Origin: Cyclina sinensis
Taxonomy: Eukaryota > Mollusca > Bivalvia > Venerida > Veneridae
DNA: 64,000 bases
Reading direction: 5' to 3'
Assembly (NCBI GenBank): GCA_012932295.1
Contig: JAAONU010000006.1
Location: 26,996,882-27,060,881, forward strand
Part shown: in pieces, positions 37,901-48,734 of the stretch
Layout of the letters: every line of letters begins with the position of its first letter
Numbering within the stretch: position 1 is the stretch's first letter
Notes under the pieces: model-generated
What the model saw: only the letters and a program-made list of their open reading frames with translations
The model's database searches: none
Told to the model about the DNA's origin: nothing
Position numbers and translations under genes: made by a program

Positions 37901-40028
37901 AGAGTGAAGTCATTGACTCTGGTTAGTGATGTCATTTTAATCCCATCTGGAAGTGTGCAACAGGAGGTGGCTCCAGGAACTAGTGTTCATTTAAAAATTC
38001 AGGTAATTTTACAATATTGTCAAGTGGTTTAACTTATTTTCTGTTTATAATTAATTTGTATGTGAATATATAAAGTTTGTTTTGCATCAGTTTGAAACAA
38101 GTTGTTGGGGCTTATATTAATGCATTCTGATGGTTGACTGGTTACTAGGTGCTTGCATCTAGTTTATTGAGAATCATAGCCCTTGTTGGATTCAAACCAG
38201 GGACCTACACATATAGATTATGCAACTTACAACCCTTTGGTCACTGTCTTTCATCTTCACTGGCTATGTTGCTAGTATGTACTTAGTAGTGAGACAAGTT
38301 GTGGATTTTTTTTGAGAATAAAGGATCTTTATTATATTTGTCATCAGAATTTTTTAAATATTAAAGTTCTCTAAAAGAATTTAGAAAGAAATCTGTTTTT
38401 TATAAATGACATTCGGATAATGAACCCTACCTCAAATCCAATAAACAAATGAGACTTTTTATGATGTATATACATGTATGTGCATGACATGACAAAATCA
38501 ACAGTCTGGTCAATTTGACGTCATAGAGAAAATGTGGACGTCATAGACTAATTAGCGATTTATGCAAACATACAATGTGTCCTGCCTTCTCTGAATTACC
38601 ATAAAGTGTTGTTTTTGAAAAATATGTGTTTTTGAAGGTTACTGAAACATTGGTGTGGATCATACAACATCTTAACTACTATATTGCATGTTGCATGTTA
38701 CGTGGAATGACGTCCAAATCGTCCATGATGTGAAAATTATTTAAAAAAAAAAAAAATATATATGCATAATTATTTCCACTTTTAGTCTACCTTCTGGCAG
38801 ACAGAGCACGATTAGAAATATACAAAAGTAATTTCAAAATAGTCTATTATCTGAAAGTGAAAAAAACTGAAAATATAAAATTTGACCACATTGTTGATAA
38901 TCTCATGACATGGCCCATATATACATGTATAACTTACTTTGTTGAAATGGTAATGGATGTTTAGACTGATCAACTTGTATTCCATATTTAGACTGGTCAG
39001 CTTGAAGTCTATATTTAGACTGATCAATTTGTATTCCATATTTAGACTGGTCAGCTTGAAGTCTATATTTAGACTGATCAACTTGTATTCCATATTTAGA
39101 CTTATCAACTTGTATTCCATATTTAGACCGATCAACATGTATTCCATATTTAGATCGATCAACTTGTATTCCATATTTCAGGGATTAGTTGAACCTTCTT
39201 CTCTGATTGAAAAGTTTGAGAAAAAGATGGCTAGTATTGAGAAGAAGTTAGATGCACTTGAGAAAAAAACTGAAAAAAATGCAGACAGTGACAAAAGTGA
39301 TAACAAAAAGGTATGTTATTTATCAGAATAATGATAAAGGTTGGTTGAACTATTAAGTGGTTTACTCCAGCTCAAGAGATTGAGAGTTCATGGAAACAAA
39401 AACTGTTTTAATGGATGCAGTAATGTGACAGCCATTGCATCATTCACTATTTATGAAGAACTTGTTTCTAGGCATATTGAGAATCTGACTCACTTTGCTG
39501 GCGAGTAGTTAAAACTTCCGTTTTATAAACATGTTGAAGATGAGTCATACTTGAAAGGAAAAGCCTTGATAGGAATTTTTCTTGGATTTTTGATTTTACT
39601 TGATGAAGTTTTCGGCGATAATTCTTTGAGACAAATACATTAAGTCTACAAAAAATCTGGATTGATTGGCAGAAGTTAATGTACAAGTACAGTAAATTTC
39701 TGCTATTAAGATCACATTATGTGAAAATCAGAATTTTAAAGAACCTTAGTCTTACATTTAGAACACAAAAAGTCTGCTATTATTACTGATTTATTGTTAA
39801 GTCGTCTTTTTGACTGGTCTTTTTGGAATAACGTATTTGTGAAATTAATTTTCATTGATATGTGCAGCATTTAGAGTTAACTAGCATTTATTCTTTACTG
39901 AATTTTTTTATATTGTCTTTCTTTTTTCATCATTTCAGATTGTATTACACAGAACTGAAATGGAAACCTACAAGAACTACATAAATGTACTTAAGACCCT
40001 AAATAAAGAACAGGTTTCCAATTGCTAA
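19936..40028 (+). CDS. VARS2: Valyl-tRNA synthetase, mitochondrial type
   Basis: Twenty-four coding exons join without a break to 1026 aa (human VARS2 about 1063): 19936-20055, 21152-21242, 21998-22092, 22691-22806, 23114-23278, 24328-24409, 24753-24872, 26871-26979, 27373-27552, 27835-28145, 28361-28443, 29309-29381, 29762-29867, 30298-30368, 30808-30933, 31774-31878, 32303-32450, 32951-33078, 33538-33693, 34791-34982, 36785-36896, 37830-38002, 39182-39310, 39939-40028. It charges tRNA-Val with valine. Exon 1 encodes a basic N-terminus ([20 protein letters not shown]) like a mitochondrial presequence; the GST-like domain of cytosolic VARS1 is absent. Catalytic motifs are HLGH at 125-128 and KMSKS at 630-634; the editing domain has [10 protein letters not shown] (307-316) and HDHNDYHVG (368 on). 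A charged helical tail ends the protein. Phrases such as FSSALFPFS and [16 protein letters not shown] favour VARS2 over VARS1. Confidence 0.88.
22235..22273. repeat. Perfect 15-bp stem hairpin
   Basis: GGTTGTATAGTCATG (22235-22249), a 9-nt loop, then CATGACTATACAACC (22259-22273). It lies in VARS2 intron 3, with no recognised role. Confidence 0.6.
23392..24222. mobile_element. Non-autonomous pogo/Tigger-like element, 831 bp
   Basis: Both ends carry the inverted repeat CAGTAAAGTCTYGCT directly flanked by the dinucleotide TA (23390-23391 and 24223-24224), the target rule of Tc1/mariner/pogo elements. CAGTA termini with a pyrimidine-rich continuation recall pogo/Tigger. No transposase frame is present. 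It lies in VARS2 intron 5. A decayed piece with similar left-end sequence occurs at about 39691-39840 in intron 23. Confidence 0.65.
24931..25820. repeat. Array of 157-bp units with terminal hairpin
   Basis: It opens with a perfect hairpin (TATGTCTCCC at 24931, GGGAGACATA at 24952-24961) and a GTCCGTCC tract, followed by 157-bp units containing CCTTGAAGGATTTTTATGAA and CTCAAGGTCAAGGTCACACT. At about 25394-25450 the head sequence (GGGGGAGACATATTG plus the CCGTC tract) recurs inside the array, shortening one unit step to 133 bp. It ends with GGGGGGAGACATA near 25801. It fills much of VARS2 intron 7. The frames running through it are repeat artefacts. Confidence 0.8.
26362..26597 (-). mobile_element. 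tRNA-derived SINE (family B)
   Basis: Read on the minus strand it begins GACCGGGCCGGTTCAGTTGG, then TAGAGCATCAGATTGTTAAT, an A-box followed by a decayed B-box, and continues into a body containing GCTTGCAGAGAGACTGGTTA and ATACCCAGGAACAC. The same body occurs at 33803-34025 on the plus strand, defining a family. It lies in VARS2 intron 7. Confidence 0.7.
28558..28850. repeat. 41-bp tandem repeat, about 7 copies, alternating variants
   Basis: The unit contains TTTTAATTTTTGTCCATTAG then ACAAG and a T-run. Units alternate between GATTAAAATT...ACAAGTTT and GATTAATGTT...ACAAGCTT forms, so the true period of most of the array is about 82 bp. It lies in VARS2 intron 11. Confidence 0.85.
32609..32635 (+). 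repeat. Partial duplicate of the 3' end of VARS2 exon 17
   Basis: GATTTGCTC...CTTACAACTTCAAAG followed by GTAGATACTC matches the last 30 bp of exon 17 (32421-32450) and its donor (GTATGTACTC), with a 3-bp gap and a few substitutions. It lies about 185 bp downstream in the intron and includes a potential decoy donor. Confidence 0.6.
33803..34025 (+). mobile_element. tRNA-derived SINE (family B), second copy
   Basis: It starts with CAGTTGGTAGAGCAACATAT and TTGTTAATCC and shares CAGTTGCTTGCAGAAAGATT and ATACCCAGGAACACT with the copy at 26362-26597. It lies in VARS2 intron 19. Confidence 0.65.
34425..34500. repeat. Fragment of the TTAACCCTT MITE family
   Basis: CCCTACCCTGCTAGAGGCAA and CTGCCTTTGCAACCAGTG match the left part of the full-length element at 49614-49831. 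It lies in VARS2 intron 19. Confidence 0.45.
35222..36374. mobile_element. Non-autonomous hAT-like element, about 1.15 kb
   Basis: The left end AAGGGCTCTCGCGAGGG and the right end, read inward as CAGGGTTCTCGCTAGGG, are inverted repeats with few mismatches. No flanking duplication is detectable, so it is old or the ends have drifted. No transposase frame was seen. It lies in VARS2 intron 20. Confidence 0.5.
37440..37665. repeat. TTAACCCTT MITE relative, right end lost
   Basis: TCCTGCTGGAGGCAATCAGC, ACCAGTGCAGACTAAAATCA and CATGGTCTGCACTGTTCGCC match the family of the intact element at 49614-49831, but the right terminal repeat is not recognisable. It lies in VARS2 intron 21. Confidence 0.55.
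38962..39180 (+). repeat. 27-bp tandem repeat abutting the VARS2 exon 23 acceptor
   Basis: About eight units built from TTTAGACTGATCAACTTGTA + TTCCATA, with a variant unit containing GGTCAGCTTGAAGTC. The last unit runs directly into TTCCATATTTCAG, the acceptor of exon 23 at 39182. Each upstream unit carries CATATTTAG, an acceptor-like sequence. The 27-bp period keeps a frame open through the whole array and into exon 23 in the same frame. Confidence 0.9.
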
Positions 40029-40234
40029 TCCAGACTTTGGATTTTTTTTGATATTTTATAAAGACTGTGGTAGGGGAGCTAACTTAGTGTACTGAATGTA
40101 AAATGAACATGGATTTAGATTTTCAGTTTTTGTAATTATATCTTTTCTGAGAATTGCTTGTCAGAAAAGTGTGTGGATATTTTGTGAACTAAAGACCATT
40201 CAAGTAAAACATATATCATACCCAATGAAGGCAA

Positions 40235-40605
40235 AATAAATTCTTTGGAGTGGTCTTTATATAGCTGGATCTTTTCTTGAGTTTAAAAAAAGTTTGGAGC
40301 TTTCTACTTGACCCTTGTTGTCTTGTATAACATGTGTTGTAACTGCCTCATTTAACCTATTTCTTTCATATGCCTAGCTAACTTCATGTGCATTTCCTCT
40401 TCCTGAATAAAAATTTATTTCTACTAAATATTTAATGGGGGTTGGTCTATTTCAAAAGTGCCTAACAGGGATGGGATATATATTTTAGTGGAATGACCTT
40501 GAGCTGACTACATCAGGAGAGATAAAATATGTTTCCCTTTTACTTTTGTTTTAGGATGTTACTGTTCTGTTATTGATAAAAATGTGTTTAAAAATCATAA
40601 ATAAA
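40235..40605 (+). terminator. VARS2 polyadenylation signals
   Basis: AATAAA occurs at 40235-40240, 40406-40411 and 40600-40605, all within 600 bp of the stop codon. Which is used cannot be told from sequence. The second lies 2 bp beyond the Death-domain-gene fragment, so use of the second or third signal would place the fragment in the 3' UTR. Confidence 0.5.
40349..40404 (+). repeat. Antisense fragment of the Death-domain gene exon
   Basis: This stretch matches 43178-43238 over about 57 positions, with one 4-5 base gap and about two substitutions (for example ATATGCCTAGCTAACTTCA is shared). The matched segment is coding in the neighbouring minus-strand gene (EEEMHVKLARHMKEI). It lies in the VARS2 3' UTR, so a VARS2 transcript would carry a complement of that mRNA. 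The gap breaks the frame, so it does not code. Confidence 0.75.
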
Positions 40606-41344
40606 AAAAATATATTGTATATATCATTACTGTAGTTTTTATTTCCATTTGAGCATTGGGGCAGTTTTCCCTATTCTTGTTGTTATCAGTGTTTAATAAG
40701 GTACGTATGTTAACGATATCCGCAACTCTATAACGGTAAAAGATATGCTGTCGTGGAAGAAGCCGGTATGGATTTTACGGACGATTACGTACCAGTTAAG
40801 CGAGATGATATTTGACCTTGATTAATTAAATTCCCATTTTCATGTCATTCGTTGTTCAATGTTTTAAAAGTTACCCGTTTTAGAAAGCTTAAAGACTGAT
40901 AATTCTAAATGTATTTTATAATTCAATACAAGAACTGTTGGGAAAATTATGACGAGTTAAACACAGAGTAAGTCCTTTTTTGTCTTCCGACTGCGGGATA
41001 AAATCACCCTTTTTCAAAAGTTCGTAGCATCAAAACAAACTATGTTATATTGCAAACCGTTCACGAACATGTGTTCAGTAAATTTTCAGCTTCCATTTTT
41101 ATCTTTAGAATGTTTAAAGACACTTGATGCTTCGGCGTAAATAGGTCATCAATTCAATTTTGCGCCTTAAGATCGCGATTTTCCTTCAAGTTCCACAACA
41201 CTTAAACATAAGAGTAAATAATCAAAAAGCCTTGAAAATATTTTCACGACAAAATCTGATGCATTATCTACCAATTTATATACGTTTTAGCATTTAGCAA
41301 TCACTGGTTACAGCGTGACGAATCTGCAGATAATATACATAACA

Positions 41345-41539
41345 TAAGAAAGAATGTAGCGATTCTCTGAAACATGCGCCTGGATTCATCACGCTCAATG
41401 ACTGCTTCCTGGGTTCCATACCAGTATTCGCGCAGCGTGGAGGAATGTGGAGATCGTTAGAGAATCTCGCCTCTGACGGGATTCGAACCCGCGACCTCTG
41501 GAACCGGAGCGCTCTACCCCTGCACCATGGTGCCTCCTC
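41345..41539 (-). mobile_element. tRNA-derived SINE (family A), second copy
   Basis: Read on the minus strand: GAGGAGGCACCATGGTGCAG, GGGTAGAGCG, then GGTCGCGGGTTCGAATCCCG (a perfect B-box), followed by the body also seen at 3423-3639 (ATACTGGTATGGAACCCAGG, AGTCATTGAGCGTG). The 3' end is not clear. It lies between VARS2 and the Death-domain gene, downstream of both. Confidence 0.7.
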
Positions 41540-41895
41540 ATAGGTACCAGGTCTGAGTTGAGTATTCACTTTTGTGCGTGTGGGCAAAGATACTTTTGCC
41601 ATTCTTAAGTTGACTAATGTCTTAAAATACCGTGGCCGGTATACCTATATTCAAAATTCATAACATATTATACAGTTTCGTCACAGTAAGCTTACAACTG
41701 CTGCATGCTTCCGGGCCCAGTAAGTTACGTCTTTGGGTTGAATTCGATAATAGGAGGTTTGAAAGCTGTATACGATTTTTTTGGGGGTAATTCTTGTGGG
41801 ATTCATTTGCCTCAACATACCAAAAGCAGTATCATAATTATGAATTTATATGTCAATTTTAAGTTTAATTATAACAAGTATTGCAAACAATATAT

Positions 41896-44213
41896 TCAAC
41901 CATAGACGCTCTCCATAGAAAATCTCATTTCTACATTATCAGCAAGTTCTTCTTTATTGAGTTTTCTTAACCCTCTAATAAGCTGCGCCACATCGCAGTG
42001 TTTACGACTAAAAGTCCGCCATTTTTCTAAACATTTCAATGCCTGCTCCTCGTCGGTTTTATCTCGTCTGGCACTAAAAATGTCTATAAGTTCTATGTCA
42101 TGAGAAAGTTTGTCCGGGTCTCTCCGAGGTTCAAAAGGTAAACACTCGTAAAGTCTCTTCCATTCTCCCGCGATTTCTTGAGCAACGTACCTGCAAGCTT
42201 CCATTAACTGACCTGAAAGCAGACGACAATCTTTATTTTAAGTTACGTAACAATAATGGAATGAAAATATTACCACTGGTGATGCATATTCAGGAAGATT
42301 ACTCATAAACTTTGATGAACATTTGTATTTATAGTTTACAGCAGCTCATATTATTTTCTTATTTCTGTCTAGGGATCCACAGCAACTCAAGGTCACTAGT
42401 CTTAAACTTAAATGACCTTGCCATATTTTAGTGACCAGAAGAAAGGCCTATTAAAATGGGCAGAAATCAGTTCACGGAACTTACTGTTCAATTTTCTAGG
42501 AAATGATAATTTCTGTGTCGAAAGTAATTTGAATGTCAAATAAAATGGACATAAATGACAAATAAGCGTTTTAACGTAAAACAAATCCCCGTAACAATAC
42601 CTTAACAAACTGTAGTAAATCGTGACGATACGAAGAGGAAAATGGTAATGTCGTGGAATTATTTTGGTTGCAGATCAAACACTTAGACTAAAACATGTCA
42701 TTCAGACAAATTACATCTCCAGGAACAATATTAATAGTACCTACCTATTTTACTCACAGAAAGCAAAGATAATATAAAAAAAAAAACCCTAACATATTAA
42801 CAACACCAGGTTATCAACAGTATTTTACAGAGATCGTCTAAATCTGAATCCATCCATTTATAAGGCATATAAGGCGTATTTTAGAAGCTTACCCTGTTGG
42901 TAAAATTCCCTCCTTCGTCTGTATAGCTTACGCAAAGTCTCTGGAGACATTTTAAGAACTCGTATGTGTTTCATTACAGCTGTTTTTCTGTCAAGTCCAT
43001 CTAAGCGTTCGTGTAACCCTTTAAGTTCAATATCCATACTCTCCATGCTGTGTGCCATTTCCTCGGCTTCATGCCGATTTGTCACTAATTCCACTTTGAG
43101 TTCATACGTTCTATCAGAAATCTCCTTTAGTTCGCGTTCATTTCTTTGTTTCTGTCTTCTAGCCACTTCTAACCATTCATTTAACCTATCTATTTCTTTC
43201 ATATGCCTAGCTAACTTCACGTGCATTTCTTCTTCCTGTCTTGGGGAAAGCGTGCGCCTAGTTGATAAGGCAGTCTTTGTCCCTTCGACGCTTTCATTCT
43301 TTTGGGCGATTTGAAATTCAAGTCTTTCAATTTTCATTTGTAATGTATGTATACTATGTTTTCTCTTTTTCTTTTCTTTCCTATGAATATGGTAATCCTT
43401 TTCCAGTTTTCTGTTTAATTTAGCTTTGCGTTCTAAACTTCTCTCCAGTGAAGATCGCCTCTCATGTAGTTTGAACACATCCTCTTGTAACGTTTCTCTA
43501 TAGCCATTATTGAACAAAATTTCTTGTTGCAGTTTGCCAGGGTACGAAGCGTCGTCACTAATCCACTTTTTCACTTCATGAGCAATCTCCACTATTTGCA
43601 CACAGATACTTTCCATCAATTTTGCAATATTCTTCCCTTCACTGACAAACTTTTCAAATGACGATTTCACATCACTGTATCTAAGAATATCCGCGTTTAT
43701 TGCATCAATCGTTTTCTCGATATCTTTCTTGTAATTTCTAATTTGCTGCTCATAATCCACAACTATTCTCGCGTCAACTCCTCCCGTTTCTTCAGCAAAA
43801 CTATGGCAGTACTTATAAACATGCTCTTTTGCGCACGTCACTATCCGTTCTCTGACAATAGGTATCATGACCTCGAATTCTTTTGACCTTTCACATATTA
43901 AAACTAAATCTTTAAACGCTTCACTCGACTTCAACTTCTTGTCGACATTGTTATCATCAACTTGTTCTAAGAACTCTTTCCAATTGTTAAATTCAGCTGG
44001 ATCTATTTTCCAGTGATCAGAAACATCCTTAAACGTTTGTAAACAATTCTCGTATTTAATCTCTTTCTTCGAGAAGTATTTCTGTGCGTACTTTTTGATG
44101 GTGGCACAAACCTCATTGACAGTTTCTTGAATGAATTTGTATTCAACCTCCCTCGACGGAGGGGGTCGACTTGTCCTGCCTTGTCGAGACCTGTTGGTAT
44201 TCATAATGGTCAT
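41896..44213 (-). CDS. Coiled-coil protein with C-terminal Death domain
   Basis: Two coding exons, 42893-44213 and 41896-42212, join (phase 1, GTAAGC donor, CTTTCAG acceptor) into 545 aa. Residues about 20-190 are mixed helical with no recognised domain. About 190-430 is highly charged and heptad-like, predicted coiled coil, with a basic cluster RKEKKKRKH near 285. Residues about 447-535 fit a Death domain: VAQEIAGEWKRLYECLPFEP, a variable loop, then DEEQALKCLEKWRTF and VAQLIRGLRKLNKEELADNV. Death domains bind other Death domains in apoptosis and innate immune signalling; the coiled coil would give oligomerisation. No caspase, TIR, kinase or membrane segment is present, so an adaptor role is likely but inferred. 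The start ATG is followed by another at residue 4. A 5' UTR intron acceptor (TTACAG) may lie at 44305. I cannot name an orthologue. It is tail to tail with VARS2. Confidence 0.8.
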
Positions 44214-44304
44214 TTGTGGACTGTGAGGATTTCGAAACTTCTCGAAATATTCGCCGCTTTTTAGCGGTTGTCAGTTCTTTTCATGAATGATGTACCTATA
44301 GAAC

Positions 44305-47300
44305 CTGTAATTAGAGAGAAAAGTGTATGAATAGAATCAGATACAATTACAATTCAGTTAAATTATTCTTCACCCTCCGCCTGTGTCTATTTTTAGGCAT
44401 TTTCCCGCATCAACTCGACAGGAGACGAAATTTGTCCTATACAACTACGTATCCTTAACGTGACTGTGAGAAATACACGACTTAATGAAAAACAGTTTTT
44501 AGACGTGCATTGTAAAGACGAAAAGAGAGTCAATGTGATTTGGGGGCAGCCTCGAAAATATTCAGGCAGTGATCATTCAAAAGAATGATAGAAACATCAT
44601 TTTCTAATCTATAATCGGTAAAAATTGTCATCTCCGGCAGATGTTTTGTTCGTATCGCAGGCATAAAAGAAAGGTCTTTTTTTTTTTTTTTTTTTTCGTT
44701 CAACGTACAAACTGACATGTTGGTCTGGGAATATAATATTTTGCGCAACATTATTACCGGAAATTGTTCTTTGGCAGAGATTGACGACCTAATTGCTATT
44801 TGTCATTTATAGTCCAGGAAAATGTTGAGGTATGATTAACTGTTTTGTAAAAATGCTACATCATCGATCGCTTCTTTTTGCATTTATTTTCCTATAAAGC
44901 GGTGTAAATGAAGCGGAATTTAGTACGTGCTTTAGTTTAATGTACTCTAATGTATCTTATTTCAATTATAATAAAGACATATTATTAAGTAATTTTAAAA
45001 TGATCTTGGCATTTTGATTGGGCATTCGCCTGTTTTATGAAGTAAGCAGGTTTGAATCAAGAGCAAAGCGGAATGTGGCCCATGTACAAATTTCGTACAA
45101 TCAGTGTTTTTAGAAAAATGCTTTTCTATAGGTAAAATATTCATTTCATTTTTAAAACTTCGCAAACCAAAGAAATACGTGATAAATTAAAAAGCAAAGC
45201 TACCCACGTAACTTTAAATTAAGTCTTTAACATGCTGAAATTGTTATTTTTGTAAAATTGTTATTTTTCACACCATAACCCTTTCCCTCGCTTATATATA
45301 TAATTTTTTAGATTTTCAGTCTCTACTTTTTCTTCAAAGTTTAAGAACTGCTTTTTTTCTTTCACAGCAGTACACACTTCTTCCTTTCAGAAGTGTACAT
45401 TTCTACGTTTTTCCTCTCTGTTTTATTAATGCGCAGGCACTTGACAGCATAATCACAAGGCCAGGTCTCCTTAGCAGTGAGCTGGTACCAGTGTTAACTA
45501 GTTTTCAATATTCTTTTACCAAAGTAAGTTAAAAAAAGAAAAATTGAAAAAAGTGTCCGGCCACGACTTCTAAATCCTTGAGGATTTGCTAAACAACAAA
45601 GATAGGCATAGAGAACTAAGTGTGACGAATTTCCTTACGTTTGTACAAAGAACCGCTTCAAAATGTTTACAAAGAGTTTAGAATTAAAATCTGTTACGTA
45701 TATCGAACTCCTAATACACACACAACAGACGTTCAGTTTCTAAAGTCAATGGGCAAAATGTATCTGTAGGCGCAAGGATTTATTCTTATCAGTGTAATAG
45801 GGAGGGCCAAAGTCCTCAAATGAGATTGAAAGTTTTCATTAATTTTATAAATCAGAACATTGTGAAACATTTCTTTCATCATTGCAATACATTTTCAGGA
45901 GGGTTTCAATTTGTTATGTCAGTTACTATGGCTACCAGTCATTCTTAGACTTAAGAGAGTATAGTAAACATTGAGTCCTAATTATTCCACTGTATACAGA
46001 CGATTTATTTCCTGAAAGCGCTTTGATCACACTGTCTGGCGGAAATTGAAAGTCGCAAAGACGATCAAAAGTATGAAAAGAAATGAATTATTTTTATTGT
46101 CGCTACTATCGACAGTTTCACACAACATTTAAAATACTGGTCTTTAGAGCTGACTGGTTGTTTTTTCTCATTTAGCTAACGCAAATTATTTGACGAGAAT
46201 TTTATCGCTGTAGTGCCGAGAATTTCCTTTTATCATTACGTAGGTGTACTGTTCACACTGCTTCAAATCGACAACAAATATTCGACAGGCCAAAGTAGTA
46301 GAAATCCAGCAGCGATGGACTTAATTTACTCGGAAATATATCGACCAAACACGCTACCGTAAAAATAGTACAGTCAAACGTTATTATAGAGACTAAACGA
46401 CCAAAAACTTTACTTGAAATCTACGTTTTCATGCAAATCTAATTAAACAAAAGTAGGATAAAAGATTAAATTAGGGATTTTCCTTTAACAGGTGGAAATA
46501 AAGAAATAGCTAAGTTTAATATATATCAAAATACAGACGTAATTAGGTCTTCAATCCATCCATGTTTTGATGAATATTTCAATAGTGTCTGTCAGTAAAT
46601 CTCTCATCATTTCTTTTATATTTCTGGTGTCATTGTAAAACGTTTCAATAATTTCAATTATGTTTATACCAACACAAATATCTAATCATTAGTATATATA
46701 TTTCTGATATAGCTTTAGAAAACATCACAGTGTGACGCATAAAATAAAGAAGTGAAATGTGTAAATTGTGTTACTTCAAAGAAAAACATGACATAAAGCT
46801 TTGAAATTCCCGTTGTGTAGAGTAAACAACTTTGAATAACATCGATGATAGGAATGTTTCATTAATAACTACTAACAGACTAATTAGAGGGCATAAAGAG
46901 TGAATCCCGTTACCCGTTATTTAACATGCATTCTAACACGATATAAAAATAGTCATATATACAAAGAAGAAAATAAAGTCGGGGTTATTCTGCAGTATAC
47001 CACTCGCGTGCGCTTGTTGTTTTGGCTGTTCCGTGAACCGCCGTCACCCAACGTATAAAATTTTTATGACTTAGTGATGTTTGTAAATACCATTTTGGTA
47101 AATATATGTCACTAAGACAAACCAACTGTTTTATTTGTAATTTTAAATTTAACATGAAAATAAAATTACAACCAAATTCCATATCCTCAAAAGTACCTCT
47201 CGGGCATATATATACAACCACACATAGTCATATCAACCTAATAAAAGCCAACTAAACAAACTACTGTACAAGATGAGAACATATTATGAGATGAGAACGA

Positions 47301-48399
47301 TATGACGTCATACAGGTGGTATGATGTCACCCAGGCTATAGTCTGGTCGGTTTGTCTCGTGACTACTACCGTAGGAATCGTAGTATTCCCGGCGTACAAC
47401 AACAAAGTTCGGCTGCAAAATGGCACAAAAAAGCCAATTTACTTAGAATGGGCACAATTTGTGAAGTAATAATAGCCGAGCAATGTTTCCTGTAAATAAT
47501 CCATGTAAATGTTACTTGTGTCTACAGCCGGTGTCTACATTAAAATTCACACACGTATGCCGACTTTCGTGTAAGCGACCTTGTGACGTTTTACATATGC
47601 TATTTTTAGCATCTGAGAACATGAACATCTTTTATTTGTTTGAACATTTAATTTATTAGTAAATTGCAATTTTAGTTCGAAATAAAAAAAAAGAAATTAT
47701 CAACTGATGAAAAGTGTGTTGTTTATTTGTTCATTTATTGGATTGATCAACATATTATGTGGAAGCCAACTCTTCCATATATCGAGGGAGGAAATTTTAA
47801 CGGCCAAACCCAGGGGCGTACCGCGCAAGTGTTTTTACGATCGTAAGAAGTAGTTTACACTTATTTCACAATGTGGTATATTGTTTGGTCGTGTTAGAAT
47901 CGAAATAACAAGTATCCAGTTGTGGTTTATCGTAGAATAACCCGCGTTTTTCGTTCTTATGCGAAACAATATATCACTCAGGCCTACGGCCTTCGTGATA
48001 TATTCCTACGCATAAGAACTCAAAACGTGGGTTATTCTACGATAAACCATGCCTGGATACTTATTATTTCTTAATTATCTCATGGCTGCACTAGCGTAGT
48101 TCAAAGTTATATGACTGTTCAAAGTGACACTGAAATCTTAAGAAGTTTTAGTTTACGTTTAGCAAATACAAACATTACCAATATTTTATTAACATTAATA
48201 CATTCACTGTGATTTTTTAAATTATACTGAGAAAAGATTAATAGAGTAAACAAGATGTTTATGACTGGCCCAGTTGTACTGGAAGATAAATTTTCTTTCA
48301 CATCCATTTTAGAAGTGGTTGTTACTCGGATAATTCACTGTGTTTTTAGCATTTATCTTGGTTGTCATATACCTTGGTCATCTATCTATCTTAGTTTAA
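44305..48399. other. Gene-poor stretch downstream of the Death-domain gene 5' end
   Basis: No coding exon is recognised. It is AT-rich; a palindrome occupies 47905-48069. A small CRE-containing hairpin (TGACGTCATAC, 5-nt loop, GTATGATGTCA) lies at about 47303-47330. Confidence 0.5.
47905..48069. mobile_element. Long imperfect palindrome, arms about 80 bp
   Basis: The left arm includes AAGTATCCA, GGTTTATCGTAGAATAACCC, GTTCTTATGCG and AATATATCAC; the right arm repeats these inverted (GTGATATATT, CGCATAAGAAC, GGGTTATTCTACGATAAACC, TGGATACTT). The centre is GGCCTACGGCC. The form is that of a foldback MITE; if transcribed it would make a near-perfect long hairpin. Confidence 0.7.
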
Positions 48400-48617
48400 T
48401 TACATGCACTATTTTAGGTTGCAGGGGATAGTGCATGAAACTGAAAGCATCCCATTCCAGAGACACTACGGCTTCGTTTACGTCCTCAAGAGTAAAGCAC
48501 TGATATTTAAGACCTCGGTTTATGGTCTCATACAAAGACACTTGTACTAGTAAAAGAGCGGGGCATAGCAAACGTGACCTCTGGATTACAAGTCCAGTGC
48601 GTTCCCACTCCGCCCCT
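48400..48617 (-). mobile_element. tRNA-derived SINE (family C), copy 1
   Basis: On the minus strand it begins GGGGCGGAGTGGGAACGCAC and continues to a body with GACCATAAACCGAGGTCTTA and a region matching TCTCTGGAATGGGATGC. The body is shared with copies at 48735-48918, 50405-50592 and 61045-61290. Confidence 0.55.
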
Positions 48618-48734
48618 TCTTTTTATCACCTCTCTATTTGAGTTTATTTATCGTCTGTACCGGTTGCCCATATGACCAACAACCATGCAGAGTTTGGTCA
48701 TTAAGGTTGTGGAGGATATTGCAAGATAGAGAAA

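Noticed and set aside
37830..38002. Possible frameshift or missing segment in the VARS2 anticodon-binding region
   Set aside because: All 24 exons join with consistent phase and total length fits the family; low similarity here is normal for the C-terminal part.
19936..40028. Cytosolic valyl-tRNA synthetase (VARS1)
   Set aside because: No GST-like N-terminal domain, a basic presequence-like first exon, and several VARS2-type motif variants; some doubt remains because a few motifs match VARS1.
42964..43314. Plus-strand 116-codon frame inside the Death-domain gene
   Set aside because: Antisense shadow of the long minus-strand exon; residues are biased as expected for the complement of a charged coiled coil.
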